A DNA stretch of 64,000 bases, from contig JAQXDL010000044.1 of NCBI GenBank assembly GCA_029251375.1, forward strand, positions 1-64,000, read 5' to 3'. The translations under genes were made by a program, and so were the position numbers. The notes beneath the pieces are model-generated. The model was not told where the DNA came from. It made no database searches and saw only the letters and a list, made by a program, of their open reading frames with translations. Each line of letters begins with the position of its first letter. Within the stretch, counting starts at the first letter, position 1. Below, one piece after another: positions 17,093-26,169 of the stretch. The DNA comes from Pseudomonadales bacterium. Its GTDB lineage: Bacteria; Pseudomonadota; Gammaproteobacteria; Pseudomonadales; Azotimanducaceae.

Positions 17093-18055
17093 ATGAGAAT
17101 TTCAGTAGTTACCGATGATAATAATGAAGCTCATGCGCTTGTGTCTGAGGATGGCATCAAGTGGTTCCGTTGCAAGGATCTGTCTACGAGCATTCCTTTA
17201 AATTCAGCGCTGGATATCATGCTCTTTGAAAAAAGCCACCCAGGCAAGCTGAGTGACATGATAGCAGCGTTAGAAGGCACTATTCTGCCTGTCGATTATC
17301 ATAAGTTTAAACCCCAGCTACCCTTCAAGCCGTTAGCTTACCGGGACTTCATGCTTTTTGAGCAACACTACATTAATGTCGCAAAAAATATGGTGGCAAG
17401 ACAATCTCAGTTCGCAGCATCCCTACTTAATGTTTACGAAAAGTTAGCGGGCAAACCGTTTAGAAAGTTAAAGCCGTCAAAACGCTGGTACGAACACCCT
17501 ATTTATTATCTGGGTAATCACCTTAACTTTGTATCCGATGGCGATACAGTTTCAATACCTGCTTATTCCCAAGAACTCGACTACGAACTTGAAATCGGCA
17601 TCATCATTTGTAAACCACTGAAGAATGCCACAGTGGATGAAGCAGAGCAGGCTATCGGTGGGTTCGTGGTATTTAATGATTTTTCAGCACGTGATGTACA
17701 AATGGATGAAATGGATACCGGCTTCGGTCCAATGAAAGCGAAAAATTTCATCAACGCAATCTCCAATGTAGTTGTCACTGCTGATGAAATTCTACCGATG
17801 GTTAACTCATTGACAGTAACGGTAACGATCAACGGTAAAAAAATCGCTCGCAATACCAGTGCAGGAATGCATTTTTCCATACCGCAGGCCATTGCCTATG
17901 CGTCTTGGGAAGAACAACTTCATGCAGGGGAGTTTTTTGGCTCGGGCACTATTCCTCATTGTACCGGCATGGAAAATGGCGTTTTCCTGCATAGCAATGA
18001 CAGTATTTCGCTGGAAATAGAGGGCATCGGTAGCCTATACAACAAGGTTGAGTAA
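17093..18055 (+). CDS. Fumarylacetoacetate hydrolase (FAH) family protein
   Basis: About 320 residues. The C-terminal half is the FAH fold: VSIPAYSQELDYELEIGIIICKPLKN gives the metal-binding Glu pair, and GFVVFNDFSARDVQ with DTGFGPMKAKNF supplies the next metal-site region. FAH enzymes hydrolyse or isomerise C-C bonds in acylpyruvates at the end of aromatic or related catabolic routes. The start is not certain: ATG 17093 is favoured, but GTG 17084 lies closer to AGAAAGG. It follows the BASS transporter, which suggests import and cleavage of a keto acid (inference). Confidence 0.88.
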   Translation: MRISVVTDDNNEAHALVSEDGIKWFRCKDLSTSIPLNSALDIMLFEKSHPGKLSDMIAALEGTILPVDYHKFKPQLPFKPLAYRDFMLFEQHYINVAKNMVARQSQFAASLLNVYEKLAGKPFRKLKPSKRWYEHPIYYLGNHLNFVSDGDTVSIPAYSQELDYELEIGIIICKPLKNATVDEAEQAIGGFVVFNDFSARDVQMDEMDTGFGPMKAKNFINAISNVVVTADEILPMVNSLTVTVTINGKKIARNTSAGMHFSIPQAIAYASWEEQLHAGEFFGSGTIPHCTGMENGVFLHSNDSISLEIEGIGSLYNKVE

Positions 18056-18176
18056 TCGGGCTAGGGATATTTTAAGAGCTACTTTCGCCCGAGCGTGGAA
18101 GGCCCATCAACATCTAATCAAATGTTTAGTTGAATGACTAAATAGGAAAAGCGTAGAGCAACTTAGGAGAGTGATC

Positions 18177-19187
18177 ATGACTTTAAATCGCCAATGGCTA
18201 TTAGCCGAACGACCTAATGGAATGGTGGGTCCGCATAATTTCAGTTACGCCGAAACCGCGATTCCTGAGCCTAAAAGCGGTGAGGTGCTGGTAAAGAATC
18301 TATTCTTATCGTTTGATCCGGCACAGCGGAACTGGATGGTTGACCGCAAAGGTTACTTGCCGCCAGTGGCCATCGGAGAGCCCATGCGGGCAGCTTCTGT
18401 TGCGCAAGTAATAGATTCGCGACACGCGGAATATGAAGTGGGCGACCTCGTGCAAACGACAGGCCATTGGCAAGATTATGTGATCGCGGCCCCCGGTGAA
18501 GGCCCAATGGGTTTGGTTAAATTGCCAGCAGGGGTATCGCCTGAAATGATGCTGTCTGTGTTGGGTATAACGGGGCTCACAGCGTATTTTGGCTTGCTGG
18601 AGATTGGCCAGCCTAAAGCCGGTGACACTGTGCTTGTTTCTGGTGCTGCAGGTTCTACTGGTTCGTTGGTCGGTCAGATTGCAAAAATTAAGGGTTGCCG
18701 TGTCGTAGGTATTGCTGGCGGCCAAGATAAGTGTCGGTGGTTAAAGGAGACCGCCGGTTTCGATGCGGTAATAGACTATAAAAATGAGGATGTGAATGCC
18801 CAAATTGCACTTCACTGCCCGGATAAATGGGACGTCTTCTTCGACAACGTAGGTGGCCCCATCTTAGAGGCGGCCTTGGATCACGTTAATCTGCGTTCTC
18901 GAGTTGTTTTGTGTGGAAGTATCTCTGGTTACAACGCGACCGCCCCCATACCTGGCCCATCAAATTTGTCGAACTTGACTGTCAACCGAGCGCGAATGGA
19001 AGGATTCGTTATTTTGGATTACATGCCGAGAGCGATGGAGGCTATTCAAGAGCTAATGACGTGGGTTTCATCAGGTCATCTAATATACCAGGTCGACACA
19101 CAGGAGGGCTTTGAAAACATTCCTGCCACTCTACAGCGGCTTTACACCGGGCAAAATCTTGGTAAACAGCTACTCAAAATCAGCTAA
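18177..19187 (+). CDS. Zinc-independent MDR-family NADP-dependent oxidoreductase
   Basis: A medium-chain reductase of about 336 residues in the prostaglandin/leukotriene reductase-CurA group. LNRQWLLAERPNG is the typical N-terminus, and SFDPAQRNWM follows near residue 45. The cofactor loop is LVSGAAGSTGSLVGQIAKIKGCRVVG with no zinc ligands. The C-terminal MEGFVILDYMPRA is a family signature. These enzymes reduce the C=C bond of enones. ATG 18177 follows TAGGAGAG. It is part of the same-strand set from the BASS transporter to DUF1330, with 121 bp on its upstream side. Confidence 0.92.
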   Translation: MTLNRQWLLAERPNGMVGPHNFSYAETAIPEPKSGEVLVKNLFLSFDPAQRNWMVDRKGYLPPVAIGEPMRAASVAQVIDSRHAEYEVGDLVQTTGHWQDYVIAAPGEGPMGLVKLPAGVSPEMMLSVLGITGLTAYFGLLEIGQPKAGDTVLVSGAAGSTGSLVGQIAKIKGCRVVGIAGGQDKCRWLKETAGFDAVIDYKNEDVNAQIALHCPDKWDVFFDNVGGPILEAALDHVNLRSRVVLCGSISGYNATAPIPGPSNLSNLTVNRARMEGFVILDYMPRAMEAIQELMTWVSSGHLIYQVDTQEGFENIPATLQRLYTGQNLGKQLLKIS

Positions 19188-19286
19188 TGGAAATAAAGAT
19201 AAGGATTCCATAGACACATAAGTAACTCTAAGAATTATCAAGCTTAGAACCCAGGTTGCAGAAGGTCCTGTAATTTGCAGGAGGAT

Positions 19287-19320
19287 CGAGGATACAACCT
19301 CGAGGATACAACCTCGAGGA
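19287..19320. repeat. Tandem 14-bp repeats with embedded CCTCGAGG
   Basis: CGAGGATACAACCT occurs at 19287-19300 and 19301-19314, followed by a partial third unit. Each junction creates the 8-bp palindrome CCTCGAGG. It lies in the 291-bp spacer between the reductase and MFS genes, which otherwise holds nothing recognisable. Confidence 0.8.
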
Positions 19321-19478
19321 TTAACAATAGCAAGCTCACCAAACAGGGTGAATGCTTAGGTGCGTTAAGTTTAGGGCGCGGCCTAGCGCCGCCGCGTTAT
19401 TGAAATGATCCCGATATGGTTGAGGCCGAGGTCAAAAAAGTTAGTGACATCACAAATACAGTTTTAGGAGCCTTATAG

Positions 19479-20705
19479 ATGAGCAATCAAGAAAGCCAGC
19501 AGATGAATGATCAAAATACTGGTGGCGAATTTTCGCGCAATTGGCTTTTAGTGTTGGTCTGTGCGCTCGGGATTGGCGTCGGTGTTTCTGCACTGCCGTT
19601 CTACACCCAAGGATTGTTCATCGAGGCGTGGATTGCTGATTTCGGTTGGACCAGGGCACAAGCTTCGTTTGGTATTTTAGGCTCGACCCTCGCGCTCGCT
19701 GCGGTGTTGCCATTTGTAGGCTCATTGGTAGATCGCTACGGCTTAGTAAAGCCGGTAATGATTTCTTTGCTAGGTTTGTCACTCGCTTACGTATTGCTTG
19801 GTCTGTTTGTTCAATCCATCGCTACCTTTGTAATGCTCGCAATGCTTCAGGCCACACTCGGCAGCGCATCGTCACCATTGGCATACACGCGGGCGATCAA
19901 TGCGGTGTTTGACAAGCAACGGGGCTTGGCGCTCGGCATTGTTCTTTCGGGTGCAGGTGTGGCCGCCACATTTGGGCCGACGTTGATTAGCAGTGCCATC
20001 ACAGAATTTGGTTGGCGAGGTGCTTACTTTGCAATGGCTTTGTTCACCTTCATAGTAGGCGGTGTGATTGTTGCCGTTCTGTCTCGCCTCAGTGGCGTAA
20101 AAAACTCGGTCGTCATCGACTCTGGGGCCGCTAGCAAGGGCTTTGAAATTGCAAAAAGAAGTCGCACCTACTGGACAATCATGGCTGCGATATTTTGTTT
20201 GTCTCTAGGACTGGGGGGCTTGATGATCCACTTTGTCCCGATTCTGCTCGAAGTGGGGTTCACGACAAATGCAGCGGCGAAAATAGCTGGCGTTATTGGC
20301 ATCGCCGTTGTGTCGGGCCGAATCCTAGTGGGCTTTGCTGTTGACCGTATATTTGCTCCATGGGTGGCAATTTTTATTCTAGTCGCCTGTATTCTCGGCG
20401 TTTTGGCCCTAGCGACAATGGGCTCTGTAGTTGCTGTGCCGGTTGCATTTGTTATCGGATTTTCGGTCGGTGCCGAAGTCGACTTAATCGGCTATCTCGT
20501 CGCTAGGTATTTTGGCATACATGCGTACGGGCAGATCTACGGCAGACAATATTCAGCATTCTTAATCGCCACGGGCATGAGTCCGGTAATTCTTGGCGCA
20601 GTTCGTGACGTGACAGGTAGTTATACAGGGTCGTTATATACAGCTGCCGCGTTCATGTTCTTGTCAGTCATTCTATTCGCAAAACTCCCAAAATTTGAAA
20701 AATAG
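19479..20705 (+). CDS. Major facilitator superfamily transporter
   Basis: A 408-residue inner-membrane carrier with about 12 hydrophobic segments. The motif-A region between helices 2 and 3 reads GSLVDRYGLVKPVM, and an equivalent in the second half reads GFAVDRIFAPW. The Trp-rich FIEAWIADFGWTRAQASF near residue 50 and VLSGAGVAATFGP resemble the monocarboxylate/oxalate-formate branch. It would move an organic anion; direction and substrate are not shown. AGGAGCC precedes the ATG. It is probably part of the catabolic series controlled by the TetR gene at 15011. Confidence 0.9.
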   Translation: MSNQESQQMNDQNTGGEFSRNWLLVLVCALGIGVGVSALPFYTQGLFIEAWIADFGWTRAQASFGILGSTLALAAVLPFVGSLVDRYGLVKPVMISLLGLSLAYVLLGLFVQSIATFVMLAMLQATLGSASSPLAYTRAINAVFDKQRGLALGIVLSGAGVAATFGPTLISSAITEFGWRGAYFAMALFTFIVGGVIVAVLSRLSGVKNSVVIDSGAASKGFEIAKRSRTYWTIMAAIFCLSLGLGGLMIHFVPILLEVGFTTNAAAKIAGVIGIAVVSGRILVGFAVDRIFAPWVAIFILVACILGVLALATMGSVVAVPVAFVIGFSVGAEVDLIGYLVARYFGIHAYGQIYGRQYSAFLIATGMSPVILGAVRDVTGSYTGSLYTAAAFMFLSVILFAKLPKFEK

Positions 20706-21027
20706 CGAAACATGGTGAGTTTTAAGCAGGCAATGGGAATGATCGAAGAGCATCATTCTTCTACGAGGTCTGAGTTTGCATGGGGCCGAGCTAGGGCTGG
20801 AAGTCTTGGCACAATAGCGCGTCGTATTGTTGGTCGGCTAGTTGCGGCTGTATTGCCGCAGCGTACACGTAACCGTGGAGTCAAAAAAAATTTAACTGTT
20901 AGTGTACGGCCATTAGCTATTTCAGTGCCGATTAAAATGAAACACAACGAAGATAGACGTTAATCGGTGGATCGGTTTTGCTCGTACTCACCACTTAAAA
21001 TTAAATTTAAAAAAGGAGTTAGATACC
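20706..21027. other. Spacer with one doubtful small frame
   Basis: About 320 bp. An 83-codon plus-strand frame at 20712-20963 starts 6 bp after the MFS stop but has no ribosome site and an arginine-rich sequence unlike any family I know. I do not call it a gene. Confidence 0.45.
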
Positions 21028-21321
21028 ATGTCCGTTTATATAATTGCGCGATTTAAGATTCACGATCGTAGTGAATACGACAAGTACTCAGCTGGTTTCT
21101 CAGCAGTCTTTCAAAAGTTCGATGGCAGGATGCTAAGTGTTGATGAAGACCCAACGGTGTTGGCGGGTGACTGGGATGACACTCGGTCCGTGATTATTGA
21201 GTTCCCATCAAAAGAATCTGCCTTAGCATGGATGACATCTGATGATTACCAAGCTATAGCCAAACATCGCAATGCCGGTAGCACAGCCAACTCGATACTC
21301 GTAAAGGGACTAGACGTATAG
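21028..21321 (+). CDS. DUF1330 domain-containing protein
   Basis: A 97-residue protein of the DUF1330 dimeric ferredoxin-like (EthD/ABM-like) fold. It starts MSVYIIARFKIHDRSEYDKY, has the FDGRMLSVDEDPTVLAGDW strand pair, and ends with SIIEFPSKESALAW-type sequence and NSILVKGLDV. The family has no assigned reaction and often accompanies small-molecule catabolic enzymes. A strong AAAGGAG precedes the ATG. It closes the same-strand set that begins with the BASS transporter. Confidence 0.9.
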   Translation: MSVYIIARFKIHDRSEYDKYSAGFSAVFQKFDGRMLSVDEDPTVLAGDWDDTRSVIIEFPSKESALAWMTSDDYQAIAKHRNAGSTANSILVKGLDV

Positions 21322-21826
21322 TCTTAGTGAAAGCTTAGCAGGGCGTTAACAGAGCGGAGCTGGGCGCCCAGCGGGTACGTCGAATAAGCTAACGATAAAG
21401 TACTCGCCTTTTGTTAATGAGGTCATCGCCAGGGTATGCTTGCACTAACGTCGCTTTGTGTGGTTTAAACAAAGTGTCAACACGTTGTCGTCTAGTGATG
21501 TTTATTCGCAAGCTTGCGTGACTCCAACTTTCAATTTTCTCTCATGCAACCGGCAGCTTGATATTCTCAGAGACTTTGCCATTCTCGCCGCTATTCTTAA
21601 TCACGGCTGGTCCGTATTCATTCCAAACCTCCCGCAACTCGACGGTGCGGCAGGGTTTTATGTTCTGGCAGATTAAAAGTATCGATCGGTCAGCCATGAA
21701 CGGTAGAGATCGGCGTTAGCCTTGTGCGCAAATCGGCTAAACGCATCTGGTAGGAAGGTGACAATATGGTTTTAATTTTACTGATTGCCCAAGCTGCCGA
21801 TTCTAAAATCTAAAAATCGCTGATAC
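21322..21826. other. Spacer without a supported gene
   Basis: About 500 bp between convergent genes. It contains a 14-bp self-complementary GC-rich palindrome, GCTGGGCGCCCAGC, at 21359-21372. A 72-codon frame at 21458-21676 has no ribosome site or family resemblance. Confidence 0.5.
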
Positions 21827-22210
21827 CTAAGGATGCCAATGTACTTCTCTTCCTTCAGAAACGTTAGCGATATTGTTGTCGGTAACAATTAAGACAACGG
21901 CGACGAGTAAAATCCAAAGTACGGGCAAGCATAGAAGATAAAGTCTTTGGTAGGGCTTACCCAAGCGTAAACTGGATAGGAGCGAGACAGAAAACACGAA
22001 AAGCGCTGCCAGCTCGACACAAAAGAGTGGATAAAAAGCTAATCTGACAAAGTCTCTGAGTGGCACCGGCCAGCCGCCAGCGTTGCGCCAGAATAGCGGG
22101 TCTTCCTTAAACAGGGCCATTGTAATCAGAGTTACGAGTAGCAATAAGTGCATGCTCGGCCATAACCTGTCTGTCATTGGTTTGTTATTCGTGTTTCTCA
22201 TGATGCCCAT
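21827..22210 (-). CDS. Small hypothetical membrane protein
   Basis: Up to 127 residues with three hydrophobic segments: SMHLLLLVTLITMALF, FVRLAFYPLFCVELAALFVFSV and LYLLCLPVLWILLVAVVLIV. The loop FKEDPLFWRNAGGWPVP lies between the first two. I recognise no family. The real start may be ATG 22177 (MTDRLWP); neither start has a good ribosome site. It lies downstream of the TetR gene on the same strand with a 66-bp gap, so it may be the tail of that operon. Confidence 0.55.
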   Translation of the reverse strand: MGIMRNTNNKPMTDRLWPSMHLLLLVTLITMALFKEDPLFWRNAGGWPVPLRDFVRLAFYPLFCVELAALFVFSVSLLSSLRLGKPYQRLYLLCLPVLWILLVAVVLIVTDNNIANVSEGREVHWHP

Positions 22211-22276
22211 AAGCTAGGGGAGTAGGCTCTAATGCCGTTTAAAAGGAAGATGACAGGGTGATAACGAGTTTAGTCC

Positions 22277-22957
22277 TCAGCTTCCCAAAGCTTTCGTTGC
22301 AGCAGACTCTTTTGCACCTAGAATACCCACCAGTGAATCTTTCAGGCGCGAGTAAAATAACTCGGCATTTTTTCCTTTAAATGCGTTTTTTGAACGCGCG
22401 TGCAATGACATTGACATGGAAGCAAATCGCACTGCGCTATCGAGGCGAGCTTTGATTGCGTCCGTCGATAGGTCTGACAATGATTGCCTGATGAATTGAG
22501 AAACATTACTGTTGGTTTTGATGCTTTGATTTAAAAATTGCAAGGCAGGGATTTCTGAGAATGCAACTTCTCGCCCAAAGGCTTTTACATATAAGCGATA
22601 ATCTGGGTCGAGCTTGGCAAGTTCAAAGGCAGGGCCAACCATCAACGTTGCTACGTCGATTAGTTGTGGTTTTTTTGTTTTATTGAAGGCTGCAAATATT
22701 AGTTGTCGGTGTTGATCTACCTTACGGCTATGTCGTTGATGAATGGCGTTGATCAGACCGTCTCGATTCTTGAAATGGTATTGCAACGCGGATTCATTTT
22801 TCTGACCTGCCGCTTCAATAATGCTTCGAATGGAGATGTTCTCCAAGCCATTTTCGGCAATGAGCAATATCGCTGCATGCATCAGCGCATCCTGTGTTGC
22901 CTCACTGCGGGACTGGCGTTGGTTGAGAGCGGTATCATTCAAGGATTTATTCTCCAT
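22277..22957 (-). CDS. TetR-family transcriptional regulator
   Basis: 226 residues. The helix-turn-helix domain reads ALMHAAILLIAENGLENISIRSIIEAAGQ then NESALQYHFKNRDGLINAI, the standard TetR layout. The C-terminal ligand domain is not assigned. Its start overlaps the 3-prime end of the upstream double-DsbA gene by 11 bp, so the two are one operon with probable translational coupling. The operon promoter contains a perfect 17-bp palindrome shared with the divergent sulfatase operon; this TetR protein is the obvious candidate to bind it. Confidence 0.9.
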   Translation of the reverse strand: MENKSLNDTALNQRQSRSEATQDALMHAAILLIAENGLENISIRSIIEAAGQKNESALQYHFKNRDGLINAIHQRHSRKVDQHRQLIFAAFNKTKKPQLIDVATLMVGPAFELAKLDPDYRLYVKAFGREVAFSEIPALQFLNQSIKTNSNVSQFIRQSLSDLSTDAIKARLDSAVRFASMSMSLHARSKNAFKGKNAELFYSRLKDSLVGILGAKESAATKALGS

Positions 22958-24329
22958 TTTGTATTCGATTCACAATTTCGTTTTCGACTCGCCAGATTCT
23001 ATCCTGTCCCCAGCAAGAATAGGGTTCAGTTGCTGGGCTGCCGCCTGAGACTCTGAAGCTTGGCACACCCCAAAGGCCGGCCTCAAGCATTGCCTCAAGA
23101 TTGTCATCAAGTACTGCTTGCCAGTCTGTGTCTTGCCGCGCCTGTTGTAGTTCGAGCCAATCAATGCCAGCGTTTGCTGCGATTAACTTTAATCCAGTAT
23201 CGTTAGTGATATCGAGTCCGGTTGCCCAGGATGCAGCGAGATATTCGCCGACAAACTCCATACCCTTACCGAGTTTCATTGCGGCGGGGAAAAGCGCGAA
23301 AGCGCGCTTGACGGGCTCGCCGAAAGGATCGACGATATTACCGAAGGGTATGTTTCTGAATCTTGCCTCGCGACCAGAATCTTGAATGATATAACGTTTT
23401 TTCTTGAACGGTGCGGGAATGCCGCGCATTAACATAGGCATGACCGGACGAAGCAGAACTTTTACGCCGGTTCGTTTGATCATGTCGAGCACACGTTGGT
23501 GTCCGATAGCGGTGTAGGGGCTGCGTAGTGATGGAAAGTATTCAAGGGTGATTGCTGCAGCAGCCACGTCTTGGTTTGTGCGGGAAAGGGTTTTAGGTGT
23601 GGGTTCAGGTACGCAGACTCGTGTGCTGTTAATCTTGTTTTCGACTTTTTTAATACTGCTCTCGACGCTACTGTAGACCTGTCCACCGATGTTATTAGCA
23701 ACCTTAAAACCTTCGTTCGTCAGGCGTTGCTCCAAGACACGAATGCGATCGATGCCCCAGAACCATTCTCCTTCAAAATAAAACATGCCGCCTGCATAGT
23801 GGCCGAGCTTTTGTCGACGAGAGTTGCCTTTTGTGACAGCCTCAAGGCCTAGATCGCCGCTCGGTGCCGGTAATGTGTCGCCATGCCAGTAGGCTGTGCC
23901 AATGTCGAAAGCCTGTCTTGCAAATTCTTTGCTGTCGAGGTGCTGCGCCAGAAGATTGTTTGCACGATCGAGCGTTTGAGTTGATATTGAGTCGCAGGGC
24001 GTTTCAAAAACAGTGCCGTAGTCCTGCGCGATTGATAGCGCGTCTCGAATTGCCCAAGCATTAAAGTGGTCACTACTGCCTTGATAGTCACTACTGGGTT
24101 TTGAAACCAGGTGAACCTTGAAAGGAAGGTTATAAGTTGCCGTCAGTTGATCCAGTTTTTGTACGCACAGGTGACTGTAAGGGTCATCGATCTGGTGGAA
24201 GTAGTTTACCGCGGGTGCGTTACCGCTAATCTTACGGGCTAATCGCGCCTTGTTTCTTTGCAGATTCAAAAAAGCCGAGGACGATAGAAAGCGAGCTGCC
24301 ATTGAGCTAATACGCGTCTTGGTTTGCAA
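22947..24329 (-). CDS. Double DsbA/2-hydroxychromene-2-carboxylate isomerase-like protein
   Basis: 460 residues containing two thioredoxin-fold DSBA-type domains. The first begins NYFHQIDDPYSHL near residue 43. The second begins LEYFPSLRSPYTAI near residue 255 and ends in EAGLWGVPSFRV, a hallmark of HCCA isomerase/kappa-class GST-like enzymes. There is no CxxC motif at the active sites, which argues against disulfide exchange and for a glutathione-type or isomerase role. No signal peptide is evident. Two such domains in one chain is an unusual arrangement. It is first in an operon with a TetR regulator and divergent from a sulfatase operon. Confidence 0.8.
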   Translation of the reverse strand: MQTKTRISSMAARFLSSSAFLNLQRNKARLARKISGNAPAVNYFHQIDDPYSHLCVQKLDQLTATYNLPFKVHLVSKPSSDYQGSSDHFNAWAIRDALSIAQDYGTVFETPCDSISTQTLDRANNLLAQHLDSKEFARQAFDIGTAYWHGDTLPAPSGDLGLEAVTKGNSRRQKLGHYAGGMFYFEGEWFWGIDRIRVLEQRLTNEGFKVANNIGGQVYSSVESSIKKVENKINSTRVCVPEPTPKTLSRTNQDVAAAAITLEYFPSLRSPYTAIGHQRVLDMIKRTGVKVLLRPVMPMLMRGIPAPFKKKRYIIQDSGREARFRNIPFGNIVDPFGEPVKRAFALFPAAMKLGKGMEFVGEYLAASWATGLDITNDTGLKLIAANAGIDWLELQQARQDTDWQAVLDDNLEAMLEAGLWGVPSFRVSGGSPATEPYSCWGQDRIWRVENEIVNRIQNGE

Positions 24330-24382
24330 AACTTAAATCCTTGCGTAGCAGTGAAATTCTCATCAAGTATCGCATAAATTTA

Positions 24383-24399
24383 ATAATGACAGTCATTAT
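24383..24399. promoter_or_regulatory. Perfect 17-bp palindromic operator (TetR type)
   Basis: ATAATGAC-A-GTCATTAT is perfectly symmetric around one central base. It lies in the 118-bp divergent spacer, 53 bp from the double-DsbA start and 48 bp from the sulfatase start, where a bound repressor would cover both promoters. Size and symmetry fit TetR-family operators, and a TetR gene is in the left operon. Confidence 0.7.
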
Positions 24400-24447
24400 A
24401 TTTGCATGATAAAGTCAATTCGACGTTTAGACTAATCGGGTAAAAGC

Positions 24448-26103
24448 ATGAAAAAGTTGCTTATTATTTTCATTTTGATCGCTTTCGCTGGCGCGATGGC
24501 ATGGCAAAGCCGAATCGAATTGTTAGTTTGGGGGGCGCCAAAGCTAGGCCGGACCTTCAACCCGGTTGCTGATAATGTGCCAACCAATTGGACTAAAGGG
24601 CCAGATGTGGCTACATCAAGTCCGAGCGAAAGGCCGCCGAATATCATCTTAATACTCGCCGATGACATGGGCTTCAATGATGTGTCGCTCTACAATGGTG
24701 GTGCGGGAGACGGTTCGGTACAAACGCCAAATATTGATGCCATCGCGCAACAGGGCGTCATCTTTAAAAATGGTTATGCGGCGAATGCCGTCTGTGCGCC
24801 TTCAAGGGCAACAATATTGACGGGTCGCTACTCAACCCGGTTTGGTTTCGAATTTACGCCCATACCAAGCATAGGGCCAATTATTTTCAGTTGGATGCAG
24901 GATATTAATCAGCCAACATTGAAGGCTCTTGTTGATTTAGAAGCAGCGCGCGAATTGCCGAACATGAATGACTTAGGTATGCCGCCTGAAGAAATCACTG
25001 TCGCTGAAGTGTTAAAAGATGCGGGTTACTACACAGCACATATCGGTAAGTGGCACCTTGGCACCAAAAATGGCATGAGACCTGAACAACAGGGTTTTGA
25101 TGATAGTTTGTATATGTCTGGCACGCTGTATTTGCCGGAAGATGACGCAAATGTTGTAAATGCTAAGCGAGAACAAGATGCTATTGAGAGAATGGTTTGG
25201 ACGTTTTCTAACTATTCTGCGCAGTTTAATGGCAGCGAACGGTTTAAGCCAAAGGGCTATTTGACGGACTACTACACCGACGAGGCTTTAACGGTGATTG
25301 AGAACAATCGTCATCAACCTTTTTTTCTCTATCTAGCTCACTGGGGTATCCACAATCCGATTCAAGCAACCCTTCAAGATTACGATGCCTATGCACACAT
25401 AGAGGATCATCATCTGCGGGTTTACGCCGGCATGATTCGTTCAGTCGATCGTAGTGTCGGCAGGATTACTGACAAGCTTGCAGAGCTTGGTTTAGCAGAC
25501 AACACCTTGGTCTTTTTTACGAGCGACAATGGCGGTGCGGCCTATATTCAACTACCGAACGTAAATAAGCCTTACCGCGGTTGGAAGCTGAACCACTTCG
25601 AAGGCGGCACGCACGTGCCATTTGCAGCGAAATGGCCAGCAAAGATTGACGCAGGCTCAACCCTCGCGTCACCCATACATCATATCGACCTGTTCCATAC
25701 AATTGCAGCCGCAGCGGGTGCACAGGTGCCGACAGACCGCAAGCTTGACGGCGTTGACTTGCTGCCTTTCATTACTGGTAAGGATAAAAGCTTGCCTCAC
25801 GACACGTTGTTTTGGCGCCAAGGGCATCAACAGACCGTCCAGCATCTCGGTTGGAAGCTGATTCGTGCTGGCCGACCCGATAAGCGCTGGTTGTTCAATT
25901 TGGCCGATGATCCAACTGAACAGATCAACCTGGCGGCAACTATGCCGCAGAAGGTAGCGCAACTCGAAGCTATTTTGGATGCGCATAACGCAGAACAGGC
26001 AACACCGCTTTGGCCTTCAACAACTGATTCGCCTCAGCTAATTGATAAGCACGGCGGACAACCTTACGTGGAAGGTGATGAATATATTTACTTCCCTAAC
26101 TAA
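24448..26103 (+). CDS. Type I sulfatase (arylsulfatase family)
   Basis: 551 residues. The N-terminus MKKLLIIFILIAFAGAMAW is a signal peptide or anchor, so the enzyme is periplasmic or membrane-bound. Metal-binding DDMGFNDVS lies near residue 72. The formylglycine motif CAPSRATILTGR has its Cys at 116, and later HIGKWHLG and FTSDNGG supply the rest of the active site. It hydrolyses a sulfate ester after the Cys is converted to formylglycine by a maturase not seen here. Substrate unknown. It heads an operon with a haloalkane dehalogenase and a small membrane protein, with a 66-bp gap to the next gene. Confidence 0.93.
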   Translation: MKKLLIIFILIAFAGAMAWQSRIELLVWGAPKLGRTFNPVADNVPTNWTKGPDVATSSPSERPPNIILILADDMGFNDVSLYNGGAGDGSVQTPNIDAIAQQGVIFKNGYAANAVCAPSRATILTGRYSTRFGFEFTPIPSIGPIIFSWMQDINQPTLKALVDLEAARELPNMNDLGMPPEEITVAEVLKDAGYYTAHIGKWHLGTKNGMRPEQQGFDDSLYMSGTLYLPEDDANVVNAKREQDAIERMVWTFSNYSAQFNGSERFKPKGYLTDYYTDEALTVIENNRHQPFFLYLAHWGIHNPIQATLQDYDAYAHIEDHHLRVYAGMIRSVDRSVGRITDKLAELGLADNTLVFFTSDNGGAAYIQLPNVNKPYRGWKLNHFEGGTHVPFAAKWPAKIDAGSTLASPIHHIDLFHTIAAAAGAQVPTDRKLDGVDLLPFITGKDKSLPHDTLFWRQGHQQTVQHLGWKLIRAGRPDKRWLFNLADDPTEQINLAATMPQKVAQLEAILDAHNAEQATPLWPSTTDSPQLIDKHGGQPYVEGDEYIYFPN

Positions 26104-26169
26104 CGATATAACAAGGGTTTGACCAAATTTTTGTAATAATTGTGATACGAGTTTAGGGGTTTTATAACG

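Noticed and set aside
20712-20963. 83-codon frame after the MFS gene
   Set aside because: Close to the previous stop but no ribosome site and no similarity; the arginine-rich translation suggests chance.
21458-21676. 72-codon frame in the 21.3-21.8 kb spacer
   Set aside because: No ribosome site and no recognisable family.
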